Of a stretch of DNA of 64,000 bases, positions 46,158 to 56,309 are shown one piece after another. The translations under genes and the position numbers were made by a program. This DNA is from Bacteroides ilei (lineage in GTDB: Bacteria > Bacteroidota > Bacteroidia > Bacteroidales > Bacteroidaceae), in assembly GCF_900128495.1 (NCBI RefSeq), contig NZ_LT635801.1:2878691-2942690 (forward strand), written 5' to 3'. How positions within the stretch are numbered: position 1 is the stretch's first letter; every line of letters begins with the position of its first letter. The notes under the pieces were generated by a model. The model saw only the letters and a list, made by a program, of their open reading frames with translations. It searched no databases and was not told where the DNA came from.

Positions 46158-47214
46158 TATTTGAAATCCATACATCTTTAAATATCACTTTATATCGTTG
46201 ATCAATCTTTTCATTATATAATTGCAACAAGCGTTTTGATGGTAATGCACGTTGCCAAGGACGCCCATTAATTGCATCTCTCTCCATCCCTGCTTCCTTG
46301 TCATATTTCATAACGAAATATACATTTCCGACATTTCCACTACCTGTTGCAGTTGCATCAAATTTATTATTAGACAATTCTGCATTTGTAAAATTCACAT
46401 AAAAGATAGACTCTGTATTGAGTCCTCCATCACAATTTGTAATATCCCACATATCACTATAATTAGAATACAGAGAATATCTTGAGGAATTAATTAATTC
46501 TAATGCTAAATCCTTAGCTTCATTATATAATGAAACATCATTTAATTTACAAGCTCTTGTTAAACAAACTCTGGCCTTGAATGCCTTTGCAACATCTTGA
46601 GTAATTCTTCCATCCATAGATTTCCCTACTGGCAAGTTTTTTATAGCAATATTTAAATCCTCAAAAATTACTTTATAAAAATCTTCAACAGAAGACCGAT
46701 GAGCATCCGTAACAACCCCACTAATTGGCTCTGTATTTAAAACTACATCTCCCCATGTCTCTGTAATCATCCATAAATAAAATGCTCTCCAAAACCGAGC
46801 TTGACCTTCATATGACTTATTATCACTTTCAGATAAATTATTAGATGGCAATAAAGCTAGTGTCTGATTACAAATATTCAAAGATAAATACATATTTTTC
46901 CATACATTTCCTACAGTAGATTGAGAACCATTTAAATCAACTGTATAATCAGATAACTGATTAGCTTTATTATCACCACCACGCAAAAATAAATCAGTTC
47001 CTGTTTCAGTCATACCAAAACCGTCTTCCTGACCATAAAATGTTCTTGCTCCTGTATAACAAGCATTAAGTGAACTTTCAATACCAACTTCAGTATTAAA
47101 AAAGGGATTAATAGTTAAACCACTCTTATTAGTCTCTTCTAGAAAACTTTCACAGGATGTTAAATTTGCACAAGCTAAAGAGATAACTATTAATTTTATA
47201 ATATTAGTTTTCAT
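46158..47214 (-). pseudogene. susD, 5' fragment
   Basis: N-terminal about 350 residues of a SusD/RagB lipoprotein: leader with lipobox LTSC (Cys near 20), SusD_N region, and helices with RFWRAFYLWMITETWGDV. Stops at the IS1380-type junction. Together with the middle and 3' fragments the intact gene would be 562 residues, a normal SusD. Lies 17 bases after the intact susC. Confidence 0.94.
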
Positions 47215-47231
47215 ACTATATCTATATTAAA

Positions 47232-50200
47232 TTACAAACTGAGATTTATACCAAAAAGGACTTGTTTTGCCAATGGGAAATCTAGGCTACCATCACTTTC
47301 TGGATCATAATTAGGAAACTTAGTAAAAGTTACAAAATTATTTAACGAACAATATACACGTAATTTAGACACATGTAATTTAGTCGATAATCTTTGGGGC
47401 AAAGTATATCCCAATGTTATATCTCGAATCTTCACAAAAGATGCCTTCCGATATGCCAAGCTCGACTGCAACAAATAATTATTTGTTGAATAGCTACTAT
47501 TAGGACGTGGATAGTCGTTTGTTGGATTTTCTGGTGTCCAATAATTTACAGGTGCACTATTTTCCAAAGCACTTGGTTTATATAATTGTGTATATGCATC
47601 CTTAACATATTGACCAATACGCCCATAAATGAAAAACATTACATCAAAATCTTTAAACGTAATATTATTAGTTATACCAAATGTATACTTTGGCACTCGA
47701 GAAAATATAACCCTATCATCTGTAGAAAATACACCTTCCCCTGTTGTTCCTTTTGAAGACATATCAGCAACTTTAATATCTCCCGGTTTAAATCCACCAA
47801 AAGCTTCAGCTTCTTTTTCTTCTCCCAACTGCCATATGCCAATTTTTTTATAATCATAAAAGACTTTAGTAGGCGAATCAACAAACCATAAATTTCCCTC
47901 ATCACGAGAAACTCCATTATTTAACTCTTTAATTTTTTCTCTATTAAGGCTAAAAGTCCAATCTGTAGTCCATGTAAATTTCTGACTCTGGAACCATATT
48001 GTATTCAATGTTGCTTCAATTCCTTTATTATCAACTTTACCCACATTTTGCATAACGGATGTAAAGCCAGTGGAATTAGGGAGCAAACTTGGTAATAACA
48101 AATCAGAAGTTTGAGATGTATATAAATCAAGTGTACCTGAAACTCTATTATTTAATATTGCAAAATCTAATCCCAAGTTCCAAGTCGCTGTTTTTTCCCA
48201 TGTCAAATCTCTATTTTCAATTGCACTTGGATAATAACCATAGACAGGCGTATTACCAAATGCATATACAGATTTTGACAGACCTCCTAATGTAGCATAC
48301 GCATCAATTGCACTATTACCTGCAACTCCCCAACTTAGACGAACTTTTAAATTATTGAAAATTTTTTGATTTTTCATAAAATTTTCTTCAATAATACGCC
48401 AAGCAACTGATGCTGAAGGAAAGTACCCCCATTTATGCCCTTCAGCCAACACAGAAGAGCCATCAGCGCGTAATGATGCCTGTAATAAATAACGTTCATT
48501 AAATTTATAATTTATACGTCCAAAGAATGAAACCATCTTGGTTTCAACCAAATTACTAGAAATTTCTTTAGAATCTGTATTAGCGCCAAGGTCATGAAAA
48601 GATGTTAAAGAAGAAGCTTGATTAGCCCCACTTGCAACAACACTTTCAGAACCATATGAAGTAGTACTACTACCAATCATAGTTGTCAACCCATGTTTAC
48701 CGAACATCTTTGAATAATTCAACACATTATCCCAAGTATAACGATAATCATTATCTGATTGAATAGAAGACGTTGTCTTCTCACCTAAATTTTGCACAGT
48801 ATTCTTACCTTTAAATATCCCTTCACGACTATCATGAATATCAATACCAATAGTAGATTTAAATGTAAATCCAGCCCCAATATTCAAATTAATGTATCCT
48901 GATGCAAATAATCTTTTAGAACGTATATTATCCTCATAAGCACCTGGCTGTTCATCACATAATGGGCTATACGTAGAACTACTTCCAGGGGCTGGATTCA
49001 AAATAAAGTTTCCCTCATCATCGTAAGCTCTACCAATACAAGGTATTTTATTAGCTAAATTTAACGGATTTTGTCGTTTATCTTGATCCTTAAAAGTATA
49101 TGACGCATTTACTCCAACATTTATTAATTGATTAACTTTATGATCAAGACTTATACGCCCATTATACCTCTTCAGAACATCATTTTTAAGCAATCCATGA
49201 TCATTTTGAAATCCCAATGACACCGAATAAGAAGTTTTTTCAGTACCTCCAGTCATACTGATTTCATAATTTTGTGTTAGACCTGTTCCCAATATTAAAT
49301 CTTGCCAATCTACCCAATATCCTTTATCCAAATAATCCAACTCTTCTGCATTAAAAATTAAAGCATCATCCATATATTGATTTGGAGCAGCAGCATTAGT
49401 TGTACGATAAGCCTCTCTTTTTAACTGTGCATATTCTGGTCCATTCATCATACGGGGATATTTAGCCTTATTTTTAATTGACACATAAGCATTAAAATCA
49501 ACTTTAGTTCTCTGACCTTTTTTCCCAGATTTCGTAGTTATAATAATAACACCATTAGCCCCTTTAGTACCATAAATGGCTGTAGATGAAATATCTTTCA
49601 ATACTTCAATAGATTCAATATCCGTCGGGTTTATATCTACCAAAGAACCATAATCAATACCATCTACTAAAACTAATGGTTGATTATCTGCTTTAAGTGA
49701 TCTATTTCCACGTAAAGTCAATGAAACAGTTGAACCTGGTTGACCACTAGATTGAACAATATCTAGACCAGCAACTTTACCTTGTAAAGATTTCAAAGCA
49801 TTAGTAGTAGGAGTAGCTGTAATATCAGCTGTCTTAACAGAAGATATAGCACCTGTCAAATCACTTTTTTTCATAGTACCATATCCAATAACCACAACTT
49901 CATCCAATGCTTCAGTATCCTCTCTTAATATTATTGATAAATGTTTCTCATTTTGTGCTTTGACTTGTTGGGTTTTATAACCAACATATGAAATGTCTAA
50001 AATCGCATTATAAAATGTTTCTAAATTAAAATTACCATCGAAATCAGTAATTGTACCATTTGTAGTTCCATTTTCCTTTATAGTCGCACCAATTACTGAT
50101 TCCCCATTAACATCCAAGACTCTACCCTGAACTTTAATTTTTCTATTAGAATCAGAGTTCTTTCTTGCATTTCTTTTAATTATAATTTTTTTCCCTTGTA

Positions 50201-50468
50201 TTTTATAAACAACATCTGATTGCCCAGTTAAAATTTGACTAACAACATCATCAATTGATGAATTTTTCACATTGAGAGATACATGTTTTTGTGTATCTAA
50301 ATCAGAGGAAGAAAAAACAAATGAATATCCCGTAACTTTTTTTAATTGTTCAATAGCCTCTTTTACAGTTATATCATTAAGAACCAATGATATATCTTGA
50401 GAAAAAACTGACAAATTAAGACAAAACGCCATTGAAGCTACGACAATAGCTTTATTAATAATTTCCAT
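47232..50468 (-). CDS. SusC/RagA TonB-dependent transporter with N-terminal STN signalling domain
   Basis: 1078 residues. After the signal peptide (FSQD) comes a secretin/TonB short N-terminal (STN) domain (about 25-95), which in such transducers contacts a FecR-type anti-sigma. A carboxypeptidase-regulatory-like domain follows (about 112-190), TonB-box region with ALDEVVVIGYG (near 195), plug (VLVDGIDYGS and the ISSTAIYGTKGANG loop) and barrel ending in GINLSL. The FecR and ECF sigma genes immediately upstream fit this. Frame is intact, but the partner susD is broken. Markedly more A+T-rich than the hydrolase genes. Confidence 0.95.
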   Translation of the reverse strand: MEIINKAIVVASMAFCLNLSVFSQDISLVLNDITVKEAIEQLKKVTGYSFVFSSSDLDTQKHVSLNVKNSSIDDVVSQILTGQSDVVYKIQGKKIIIKRNARKNSDSNRKIKVQGRVLDVNGESVIGATIKENGTTNGTITDFDGNFNLETFYNAILDISYVGYKTQQVKAQNEKHLSIILREDTEALDEVVVIGYGTMKKSDLTGAISSVKTADITATPTTNALKSLQGKVAGLDIVQSSGQPGSTVSLTLRGNRSLKADNQPLVLVDGIDYGSLVDINPTDIESIEVLKDISSTAIYGTKGANGVIIITTKSGKKGQRTKVDFNAYVSIKNKAKYPRMMNGPEYAQLKREAYRTTNAAAPNQYMDDALIFNAEELDYLDKGYWVDWQDLILGTGLTQNYEISMTGGTEKTSYSVSLGFQNDHGLLKNDVLKRYNGRISLDHKVNQLINVGVNASYTFKDQDKRQNPLNLANKIPCIGRAYDDEGNFILNPAPGSSSTYSPLCDEQPGAYEDNIRSKRLFASGYINLNIGAGFTFKSTIGIDIHDSREGIFKGKNTVQNLGEKTTSSIQSDNDYRYTWDNVLNYSKMFGKHGLTTMIGSSTTSYGSESVVASGANQASSLTSFHDLGANTDSKEISSNLVETKMVSFFGRINYKFNERYLLQASLRADGSSVLAEGHKWGYFPSASVAWRIIEENFMKNQKIFNNLKVRLSWGVAGNSAIDAYATLGGLSKSVYAFGNTPVYGYYPSAIENRDLTWEKTATWNLGLDFAILNNRVSGTLDLYTSQTSDLLLPSLLPNSTGFTSVMQNVGKVDNKGIEATLNTIWFQSQKFTWTTDWTFSLNREKIKELNNGVSRDEGNLWFVDSPTKVFYDYKKIGIWQLGEEKEAEAFGGFKPGDIKVADMSSKGTTGEGVFSTDDRVIFSRVPKYTFGITNNITFKDFDVMFFIYGRIGQYVKDAYTQLYKPSALENSAPVNYWTPENPTNDYPRPNSSYSTNNYLLQSSLAYRKASFVKIRDITLGYTLPQRLSTKLHVSKLRVYCSLNNFVTFTKFPNYDPESDGSLDFPLAKQVLFGINLSL

Positions 50469-50491
50469 ACAACATTAAATTAAGGTTTTAA

Positions 50492-50524
50492 CAAAGATAA
50501 CAGTCAATCTAAAAATTAATCAAA
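50492..50524 (-). promoter_or_regulatory. Promoter upstream of STN-domain susC
   Basis: On the reverse strand TTTG (50524-50521), 21 bases, TATCTTTG (50499-50492), matching the primary Bacteroides promoter. The start would be near 50485, 17 bases before the ATG. An ECF-specific promoter may also exist but its consensus is not known here. Confidence 0.5.
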
Positions 50525-50586
50525 TCTTATCGATTTGTCAAAAAAAACGTATAATTTTCATAATATTACAAATTTAAGATTTAACA

Positions 50587-51591
50587 TTAATAAATTACAA
50601 AATCTCCATTTACACATCTATATCTCAACTGATTAGTAGATGACATCGTCTGTAAAATTTGATTTACAGTATTCCCTTGCACCTTAAAACTACCATAAAA
50701 ACGTCTTTCCTTTAATGAATCAGCTACCACAATTCGAACATTGAAACTCCTAGATAATTGTTTAGCAATATCTTCTAATAAAATTTCGTCAAAAAATAAT
50801 TCATCATTCATCCACAAATTGGATTTATCTGCCATCGTTTTTAATTTTTTCATCTCACCCGTGACTTTATTCAAAACCATTTTTTCATCTGGTTCCAAAT
50901 AAAGTTCGGGCATTTTCTTAATCTTATTTACTAACGCTACTTTTCCCTCCAACAGACTAATAGCAATTTCTTTATCATCCAAATAATTTCGAAAATTAAA
51001 CTTCGTCCCCACAACCTTTAAATCCAATTCCTTTGTATTAATTTTAAAAGGAGTTTCTTTATTGTGGGCAACCTCAAAATATCCCTCTCCTATCAGCTTC
51101 AAACTCCGGTCATCCACTCCAAAACCTTGAGAATAGATTATCTTCGAACCTGCATTCAACCAAACTAAAGTTCCATCCGGCAAATTCAATTTGGTACATG
51201 AACCTAGTGGAGCCTCTATTACAATATCAGCAAAATTTTGCTTAACGACTTGCTGACCTTGCCAATATGCAGTTATCGGTAATATTATAATCAGAACAAC
51301 TGCTGCCGCCTTAAGAAACATTGTCCAAGAAAAGCGGTGGACATGTTCCTTCTGCCGCTCTGCATCAGCCACACGATTCTGAAATCTTTCAAAGGCCTTC
51401 TTTGCATTAAAGGCTACCTCCTCATCTACCGCACCCGATGAAAACCAAACTTCCATCTTCTCGCGTATATATTTTCTATTCTCTTCAGATTCAGCAGCCC
51501 AATCCTTCAACTGCTGAAAAGAACTCTTATCTAATGTACCAGAAAAATAACTTATAATTAGTGTATCTATATCTCGATTATTAACTTGCAT
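50587..51591 (-). CDS. FecR-family anti-sigma factor
   Basis: 334 residues. A cytoplasmic N-terminal helical part (about 1-85) would bind the sigma factor; one membrane helix is at about 88-112 (FLKAAAVVLIIILPITAYW); a periplasmic FecR domain (about 125-225) and a C-terminal DUF4974-type domain (about 265-334) receive the signal from the SusC STN domain. Sits 67 bases downstream of the ECF sigma gene and ahead of susC. Regulation of the locus is likely through this cascade (family knowledge). Confidence 0.92.
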   Translation of the reverse strand: MQVNNRDIDTLIISYFSGTLDKSSFQQLKDWAAESEENRKYIREKMEVWFSSGAVDEEVAFNAKKAFERFQNRVADAERQKEHVHRFSWTMFLKAAAVVLIIILPITAYWQGQQVVKQNFADIVIEAPLGSCTKLNLPDGTLVWLNAGSKIIYSQGFGVDDRSLKLIGEGYFEVAHNKETPFKINTKELDLKVVGTKFNFRNYLDDKEIAISLLEGKVALVNKIKKMPELYLEPDEKMVLNKVTGEMKKLKTMADKSNLWMNDELFFDEILLEDIAKQLSRSFNVRIVVADSLKERRFYGSFKVQGNTVNQILQTMSSTNQLRYRCVNGDFVIY

Positions 51592-51658
51592 AAAGTAACG
51601 TTCTTTTATAGTAAGACAAAAAAATAAAATTAAAGGGTAGTCTGATTTCTAGTTTTTT

Positions 51659-52252
51659 TCAAAAATCAATAAAAAAAGTGATAAGAAGTATTTCCAAATA
51701 TTCCTTAAAGCGCTGCTGAAGACAAGATAATGCATTCTTAATGTGATACTTAACCGTATTAATAGAAATTCCTAATTCATTTGCAATTTCTTCATATGTT
51801 TTATATTCAAATCTACTTTTCTTAAAGACAGTACGACATCCTGTCGGAAGTTCTTCTATACACATCCGCAATTGCTGTTCCAATTCTTTTTCTAACAAAG
51901 AACCTAATGGATGGGTATCTTCCACAAATATCGTATCCAAAAACTCGAGGTTATCTGAAGACAAGAAAGAGGAAAGACGTAACTCTTCACGTTTGTTCAA
52001 TGACTGCAATTCATTTAAGCATCGATTACGCACAGCCCGTATTAAATAAGAACGGATAGAATATGTTATTTCAATTTCTTCATGATGTTCCCATAAATAG
52101 AAAATAACATCATCTACAATTTCTTCAGAAAGAGCCAAATCTTTTAAAAACTGATTAGCAAAACGACATAAAAGACTATAATGATGAGTATAGATATATT
52201 TAAAAACTTTTTCATCTCCCTTATGTAGTTGATCAAGTAATATTTTATCCAT
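51659..52252 (-). CDS. ECF-type RNA polymerase sigma-70 factor
   Basis: 197 residues with sigma region 2 (about 22-90, SEEIVDDVIFYLWEHHEEI) and region 4 (about 125-180, helix-turn-helix YEEIANELGISINTVKYHIK). No region 3 or 1, as in ECF factors. Heads the sigma/FecR/SusC set and is expected to activate the susC-susD-esterase-GH31-GH2 genes when a ligand is sensed. Confidence 0.94.
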   Translation of the reverse strand: MDKILLDQLHKGDEKVFKYIYTHHYSLLCRFANQFLKDLALSEEIVDDVIFYLWEHHEEIEITYSIRSYLIRAVRNRCLNELQSLNKREELRLSSFLSSDNLEFLDTIFVEDTHPLGSLLEKELEQQLRMCIEELPTGCRTVFKKSRFEYKTYEEIANELGISINTVKYHIKNALSCLQQRFKEYLEILLITFFIDF

Positions 52253-52372
52253 CTTTAAAGATTGTTTTGGACGAAATAATAATAATTTCTTGAGTTAGCC
52301 AAATTTATTTTACCTTACGCAAATTTTTCATATAAATAGAACAATAAGATTTAATGAAAACCCCTACAAACT

Positions 52373-52404
52373 GTTGATTGATAGTGCAAAAATTGCTACT
52401 TTTG
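52373..52404 (+). promoter_or_regulatory. Promoter of RlmL-like methyltransferase gene
   Basis: GTTG (52373-52376), 20 bases, TACTTTTG (52397-52404). The start would be near 52411, so an upstream in-frame ATG at 52378 is in the promoter and cannot be the translation start; 52438 is used. Confidence 0.7.
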
Positions 52405-52437
52405 CACCGTCTATTGAAATTACGTAATTTAATCAAA

Positions 52438-53886
52438 ATGAATCAAGAATTCGAGCTTATCGCCAAAACCTTCCAGGGACTGGAAGAAGTGTTGGCACAA
52501 GAACTCACTGAACTGGGAGCCGGAAATATAGAAATCGGACGCCGCATGGTTTCATTTACAGGGGATAAGGCCATGATGTACAAAGCCAACTTCTGCCTGC
52601 GTACCGCTATCCGTATCCTGAAGCCGATCAAACATTTCACGGCAAAGACAGCCGACGAAGTCTATGAAGCCGTAAAAGATGTAGCGTGGGAAAACTACCT
52701 GGACAATATGAGTAGCTTTGCTGTAGACGCCGTAGTATTTTCCAATGAATTCCGCCACTCTAAATTTGTGGCCTACAAAGTAAAGGATGCTATTGTGGAC
52801 TATTTCCGCGACAAAACCGGAAACCGCCCTTCGGTACGTATCAATAACCCGGATCTGGCAATCAACATACACATAGCCGAAGACCAATGTACCTTGTCAC
52901 TCGACAGTTCAGGTGAATCACTGCACCGCCGGGGATATCGCCAAGAACAGGTGGAAGCCCCATTGAACGAAGTTTTGGCTGCCGGCATGATATTGATGAC
53001 CGGATGGAGAGGCGAATGTGATCTGATTGATCCGATGTGCGGCTCGGGTACAATCCCTATTGAAGCGGCTTTAATAGCACGTAATATCGCTCCGGGAATA
53101 TTCAGGAAAGAATTCGGCTTTGAGAAATGGAAAGATTTCGACCAGGCGTTATTCGATGAAATATACAATGATGATTCACAGGAACGTGAATTCAAACATA
53201 AAATCTACGGATACGACAATAATCCGAAGGCCAACGAAATCGCAACCCATAACGTAAAGGCTGCAGGCGTAAGCAAAGATGTAATACTGAAAATACAGCC
53301 GTTCCAGCAGTTTGAACAGCCACAGGAAAAAAGTATCATCATCATGAATCCTCCTTATGGTGAACGAATTTCATCAGACGATCTGTTAGGTCTGTACCAA
53401 ATGATCGGCGAACGGTTGAAACATGCTTTCGTGGGTAATGACGCATGGATTCTGAGTTACCGTGACGAATGTTTCGACCAGATTGGTCTAAAGTCATCTG
53501 TTAAAGTTCCTCTGTTTAACGGAGCTTTGGAATGTCAATTCCGGAAGTATCAGATTTTCGACGGCAAATACAAGGCCTTCCGAAGTGAAAACAGCGACAA
53601 GGAATTCAAACCTAAGCGTGAAGAAAGGGTTGCCCGTCCCCGTAGAAATGCTGAAAAGGTGGAATATAAAGGTAGATATAAATCAGATTCCAGGAACGAA
53701 CGCCGTAACAACAGACGTAGTGAAGAAACAGACAGGGATAATTTCAGATACAGAAAAGAAGAAAGGAAACCACGTACGGCCAGACCGAATACTGATGACG
53801 GACGCCCGAAACCAACTCCGGGCCCACGCTATATGCATACCCGCCATCAGTTGAGAGATGAAGAGAATTCTAATAATGAACAATAA
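52438..53886 (+). CDS. THUMP-domain 23S rRNA methyltransferase, RlmL-like
   Basis: 482 residues starting MNQEFELIAKTF. N-terminal THUMP RNA-binding domain (about 50-155) and a Rossmann methyltransferase domain with LIDPMCGSGTIPIEAAL (about 200-215) and the catalytic IIMNPPYGERI (about 300-310). The last roughly 100 residues are a charged, low-complexity Arg/Lys/Glu/Asn tail, not part of the E. coli RlmL methyltransferase half and likely disordered. Related to the N-terminal (m2G2445) half of E. coli RlmL; the precise target base here is inference. Single gene after a clear promoter. Confidence 0.88.
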   Translation: MNQEFELIAKTFQGLEEVLAQELTELGAGNIEIGRRMVSFTGDKAMMYKANFCLRTAIRILKPIKHFTAKTADEVYEAVKDVAWENYLDNMSSFAVDAVVFSNEFRHSKFVAYKVKDAIVDYFRDKTGNRPSVRINNPDLAINIHIAEDQCTLSLDSSGESLHRRGYRQEQVEAPLNEVLAAGMILMTGWRGECDLIDPMCGSGTIPIEAALIARNIAPGIFRKEFGFEKWKDFDQALFDEIYNDDSQEREFKHKIYGYDNNPKANEIATHNVKAAGVSKDVILKIQPFQQFEQPQEKSIIIMNPPYGERISSDDLLGLYQMIGERLKHAFVGNDAWILSYRDECFDQIGLKSSVKVPLFNGALECQFRKYQIFDGKYKAFRSENSDKEFKPKREERVARPRRNAEKVEYKGRYKSDSRNERRNNRRSEETDRDNFRYRKEERKPRTARPNTDDGRPKPTPGPRYMHTRHQLRDEENSNNEQ

Positions 53887-53900
53887 GAGCTATTACAGAG

Positions 53901-53936
53901 CCCGGTTAGTGGATAAAATCCAATCCAGTAACCGGG
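53901..53936. terminator. Weak hairpin after RlmL-like gene
   Basis: CCCGGTTA (53901-53908) pairs with TAACCGGG (53929-53936), with weaker extension inward; no T run follows, so termination is uncertain. Confidence 0.35.
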
Positions 53937-53994
53937 ACTTCTTGTTCTAAAGAATTTTCTTTCGCTGATAAAAACCATAAAAACAAAATCCTAC

Positions 53995-56283
53995 ATGAAA
54001 CGTATTTTTTCTTTTATAGCATTATTCTGTATGATAGCAGTATCCGTATCTGCCCAAGAGAAAAAGACATTCACATTGGAAGATGTCATTCCCGGTGGAA
54101 ACAATTATTTTAATCTGGTCCCCAAAAATATGCCGGGCCTACAATGGTGGGGAGATGTATGCGTCCGCACTGATATAGAGGAAATCAAAAAAATCGATGT
54201 CAAAAGCGGAAAAGAAAGTACATTGGTCACACTCGATGAAGTGAACAATGCTCTGCAGAACAGCTCCAAACCTTATGGGCAACTTCGCCGGATACAACCT
54301 TTACGAACATTGATGTACATCAGTTTCCCGTCAGAGACAAAGACAGAAATTCAATTCACGGCCTCAGTTGGTGATGAAACAGCTAAAGACACTTATATGT
54401 TTTTCTACGATTTCAAAAAGAAAGAAATCACCGACATGTTCCGTATACAGGAAAAAGATGCTGCCAATTTCGATTTCTGTTCAGCAAACAATACGCTGGC
54501 CTATACATCAGGCGATTGTCTGTACATTGCCAATAAAGGAGACTTTACCCAGGCTATCAGTCCGATACCAACAAACAGCCATACAGATACACGGCATGCC
54601 ATTGTTTACGGACAGGCTGTACACCGCAATGAGTTCGGAATCACAAAAGGGACGTTCTGGAGTCCGAAAGGCACTTATCTTGCCTTTTACCGTATGGATC
54701 AAAGCATGGTGACAGATTATCCGCAAGTAAATACTACAACCCGGATTGCAAGTCTGGAGCCTGACAAATATCCGATGGCCGGCATGACCAGCCACAAAGT
54801 GACTGTCGGCATATATAATATGAAGACGGGGAAGACTATCTACCTGCAGGCCGGCGATCCTACCGACCGTTACTTCACCAACATAAGTTGGGCACCGGAC
54901 GAAAAAAGCATTTATGTAATTGAACTGAACCGTGACCAGAACCACGCACAACTGGTTCAATATGATGCCGAATCCGGTGAAAAGACAGCTGTCCTTTACG
55001 AAGAAAAACATTCCAAATACGTTGAACCTCAACATCCTTTGACATTCCTGCCTTGGGATAACTCCAAATTTATCTATTGGAGCCAAAGGGATGGATTCCA
55101 TCATCTGTATCTGATGGATACAAACCGGAAGCAGAAAGAAGAATGGAAACAGGGAAAAGACACAGACTCCCAATATTGTGAGTACCTGGAAACCATTCCG
55201 CTGACACAAGGCGACTGGCTGGTACAGGAAATTCTAGGATTTAACAAGAACCGTAAGGAAATTATAATAGGCAGTACGGAAATATCATCATTGCAGACCA
55301 ATATATTTTCACTGAACGTAAAGGATGGGAAACGGACCCTGATAGGTAACAAAGACGGAATGCACCATGCCCAACTTTCCACCAGCGGAACCTATATCAT
55401 AGACAACTTTACATCGCACGATGTTCCACGTGAAATCAGTATATTACCGACCAACGGGAAAAAAGGGGTAATACTGCTACAGGCATCCGATCCGATGACA
55501 GACGGATACAATATGCCGGAAATAACTATAGGAACAATCAAGGCTGCCGACGGAAAGACCGATTTATATTATCGTCTCATCAAGCCGGTCAACTTCGATC
55601 CTAACAAAAAATACCCGGCAATCATTTATGTATATGGCGGACCTCATGCACAAATGATTCACAACACCCGCTTCTATGATGCACGTGGATGGGATTTATA
55701 TATGGCTCAACAAGGCTATGTAATGCTGACAGTCGACAGCCGTGGCAGCGACAACCGTGGAATCCGGTTCGAAAACTGTACATTCCGTCACTTGGGAGAC
55801 GAAGAAATGAAAGACCAGGTTGAAGGTGCAAAATTCCTTCAGTCTCTTCCATATGTAGATGCAGACAAGATCGGGGTACACGGATGGAGCTTCGGCGGTT
55901 TCATGACCACCAATCTCATGCTTACCTATCCGGAAATATTTAAAGTTGGTGTAGCAGGCGGTCCGGTCATCGACTGGCAATTCTATGAAATAATGTACGG
56001 TGAACGCTATATGGATACCCCCCAAAGCAATCCGGAAGGATACAAGAGTTCAAACCTGAGGGAAAAAGCGGGAAATCTGAAAGGCCGTCTTGAAATTATT
56101 ATCGGTGGTACCGACCCTACCTGTGTACCCCAGCATAGCATCAGTTTCCTGAGGGCATGCATTGACGCAGGAACGCATCCCGACTTCTTTATCTATCCGG
56201 AAGACGGACACAACATGATGGGGCGTGACCGTGTACATCTGCATGAACATATCACCCGTTACTTTACCGATTTCTTAAAATAA
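53995..56283 (+). CDS. ptpA: Prolyl tripeptidyl peptidase (S9B family)
   Basis: 762 residues with a signal peptide (ending near VSAQE). N-terminal beta-propeller (about 40-520) and C-terminal alpha/beta-hydrolase. Catalytic Ser in [11 protein letters not shown] (near 630), Asp in IIGGTDPTC and His in [12 protein letters not shown]. The blocks [41 protein letters not shown] and ITRYFTDFL resemble Porphyromonas gingivalis prolyl tripeptidyl peptidase A more than dipeptidyl peptidase IV, so cleavage of X-X-Pro tripeptides in the periplasm is likely. Alternative: DPP-IV. Confidence 0.82.
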   Translation: MKRIFSFIALFCMIAVSVSAQEKKTFTLEDVIPGGNNYFNLVPKNMPGLQWWGDVCVRTDIEEIKKIDVKSGKESTLVTLDEVNNALQNSSKPYGQLRRIQPLRTLMYISFPSETKTEIQFTASVGDETAKDTYMFFYDFKKKEITDMFRIQEKDAANFDFCSANNTLAYTSGDCLYIANKGDFTQAISPIPTNSHTDTRHAIVYGQAVHRNEFGITKGTFWSPKGTYLAFYRMDQSMVTDYPQVNTTTRIASLEPDKYPMAGMTSHKVTVGIYNMKTGKTIYLQAGDPTDRYFTNISWAPDEKSIYVIELNRDQNHAQLVQYDAESGEKTAVLYEEKHSKYVEPQHPLTFLPWDNSKFIYWSQRDGFHHLYLMDTNRKQKEEWKQGKDTDSQYCEYLETIPLTQGDWLVQEILGFNKNRKEIIIGSTEISSLQTNIFSLNVKDGKRTLIGNKDGMHHAQLSTSGTYIIDNFTSHDVPREISILPTNGKKGVILLQASDPMTDGYNMPEITIGTIKAADGKTDLYYRLIKPVNFDPNKKYPAIIYVYGGPHAQMIHNTRFYDARGWDLYMAQQGYVMLTVDSRGSDNRGIRFENCTFRHLGDEEMKDQVEGAKFLQSLPYVDADKIGVHGWSFGGFMTTNLMLTYPEIFKVGVAGGPVIDWQFYEIMYGERYMDTPQSNPEGYKSSNLREKAGNLKGRLEIIIGGTDPTCVPQHSISFLRACIDAGTHPDFFIYPEDGHNMMGRDRVHLHEHITRYFTDFLK

Positions 56284-56309
56284 AAAATAACATAACCATT
56301 ATACAGACT

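Noticed and set aside
52378..52437. Upstream in-frame ATG for the RlmL-like gene
   Set aside because: It lies in the promoter, before the expected transcription start near 52411.
54508..55209. 233-residue open frame opposite the prolyl tripeptidyl peptidase gene
   Set aside because: Shadow frame; the forward gene shows all catalytic residues.
53995..56283. Possible loss of the DPP-IV double-Glu motif in the S9B enzyme
   Set aside because: The single Glu (HRNEFG) and GERY motif fit prolyl tripeptidyl peptidase, which has a different pair, so this is not an anomaly.
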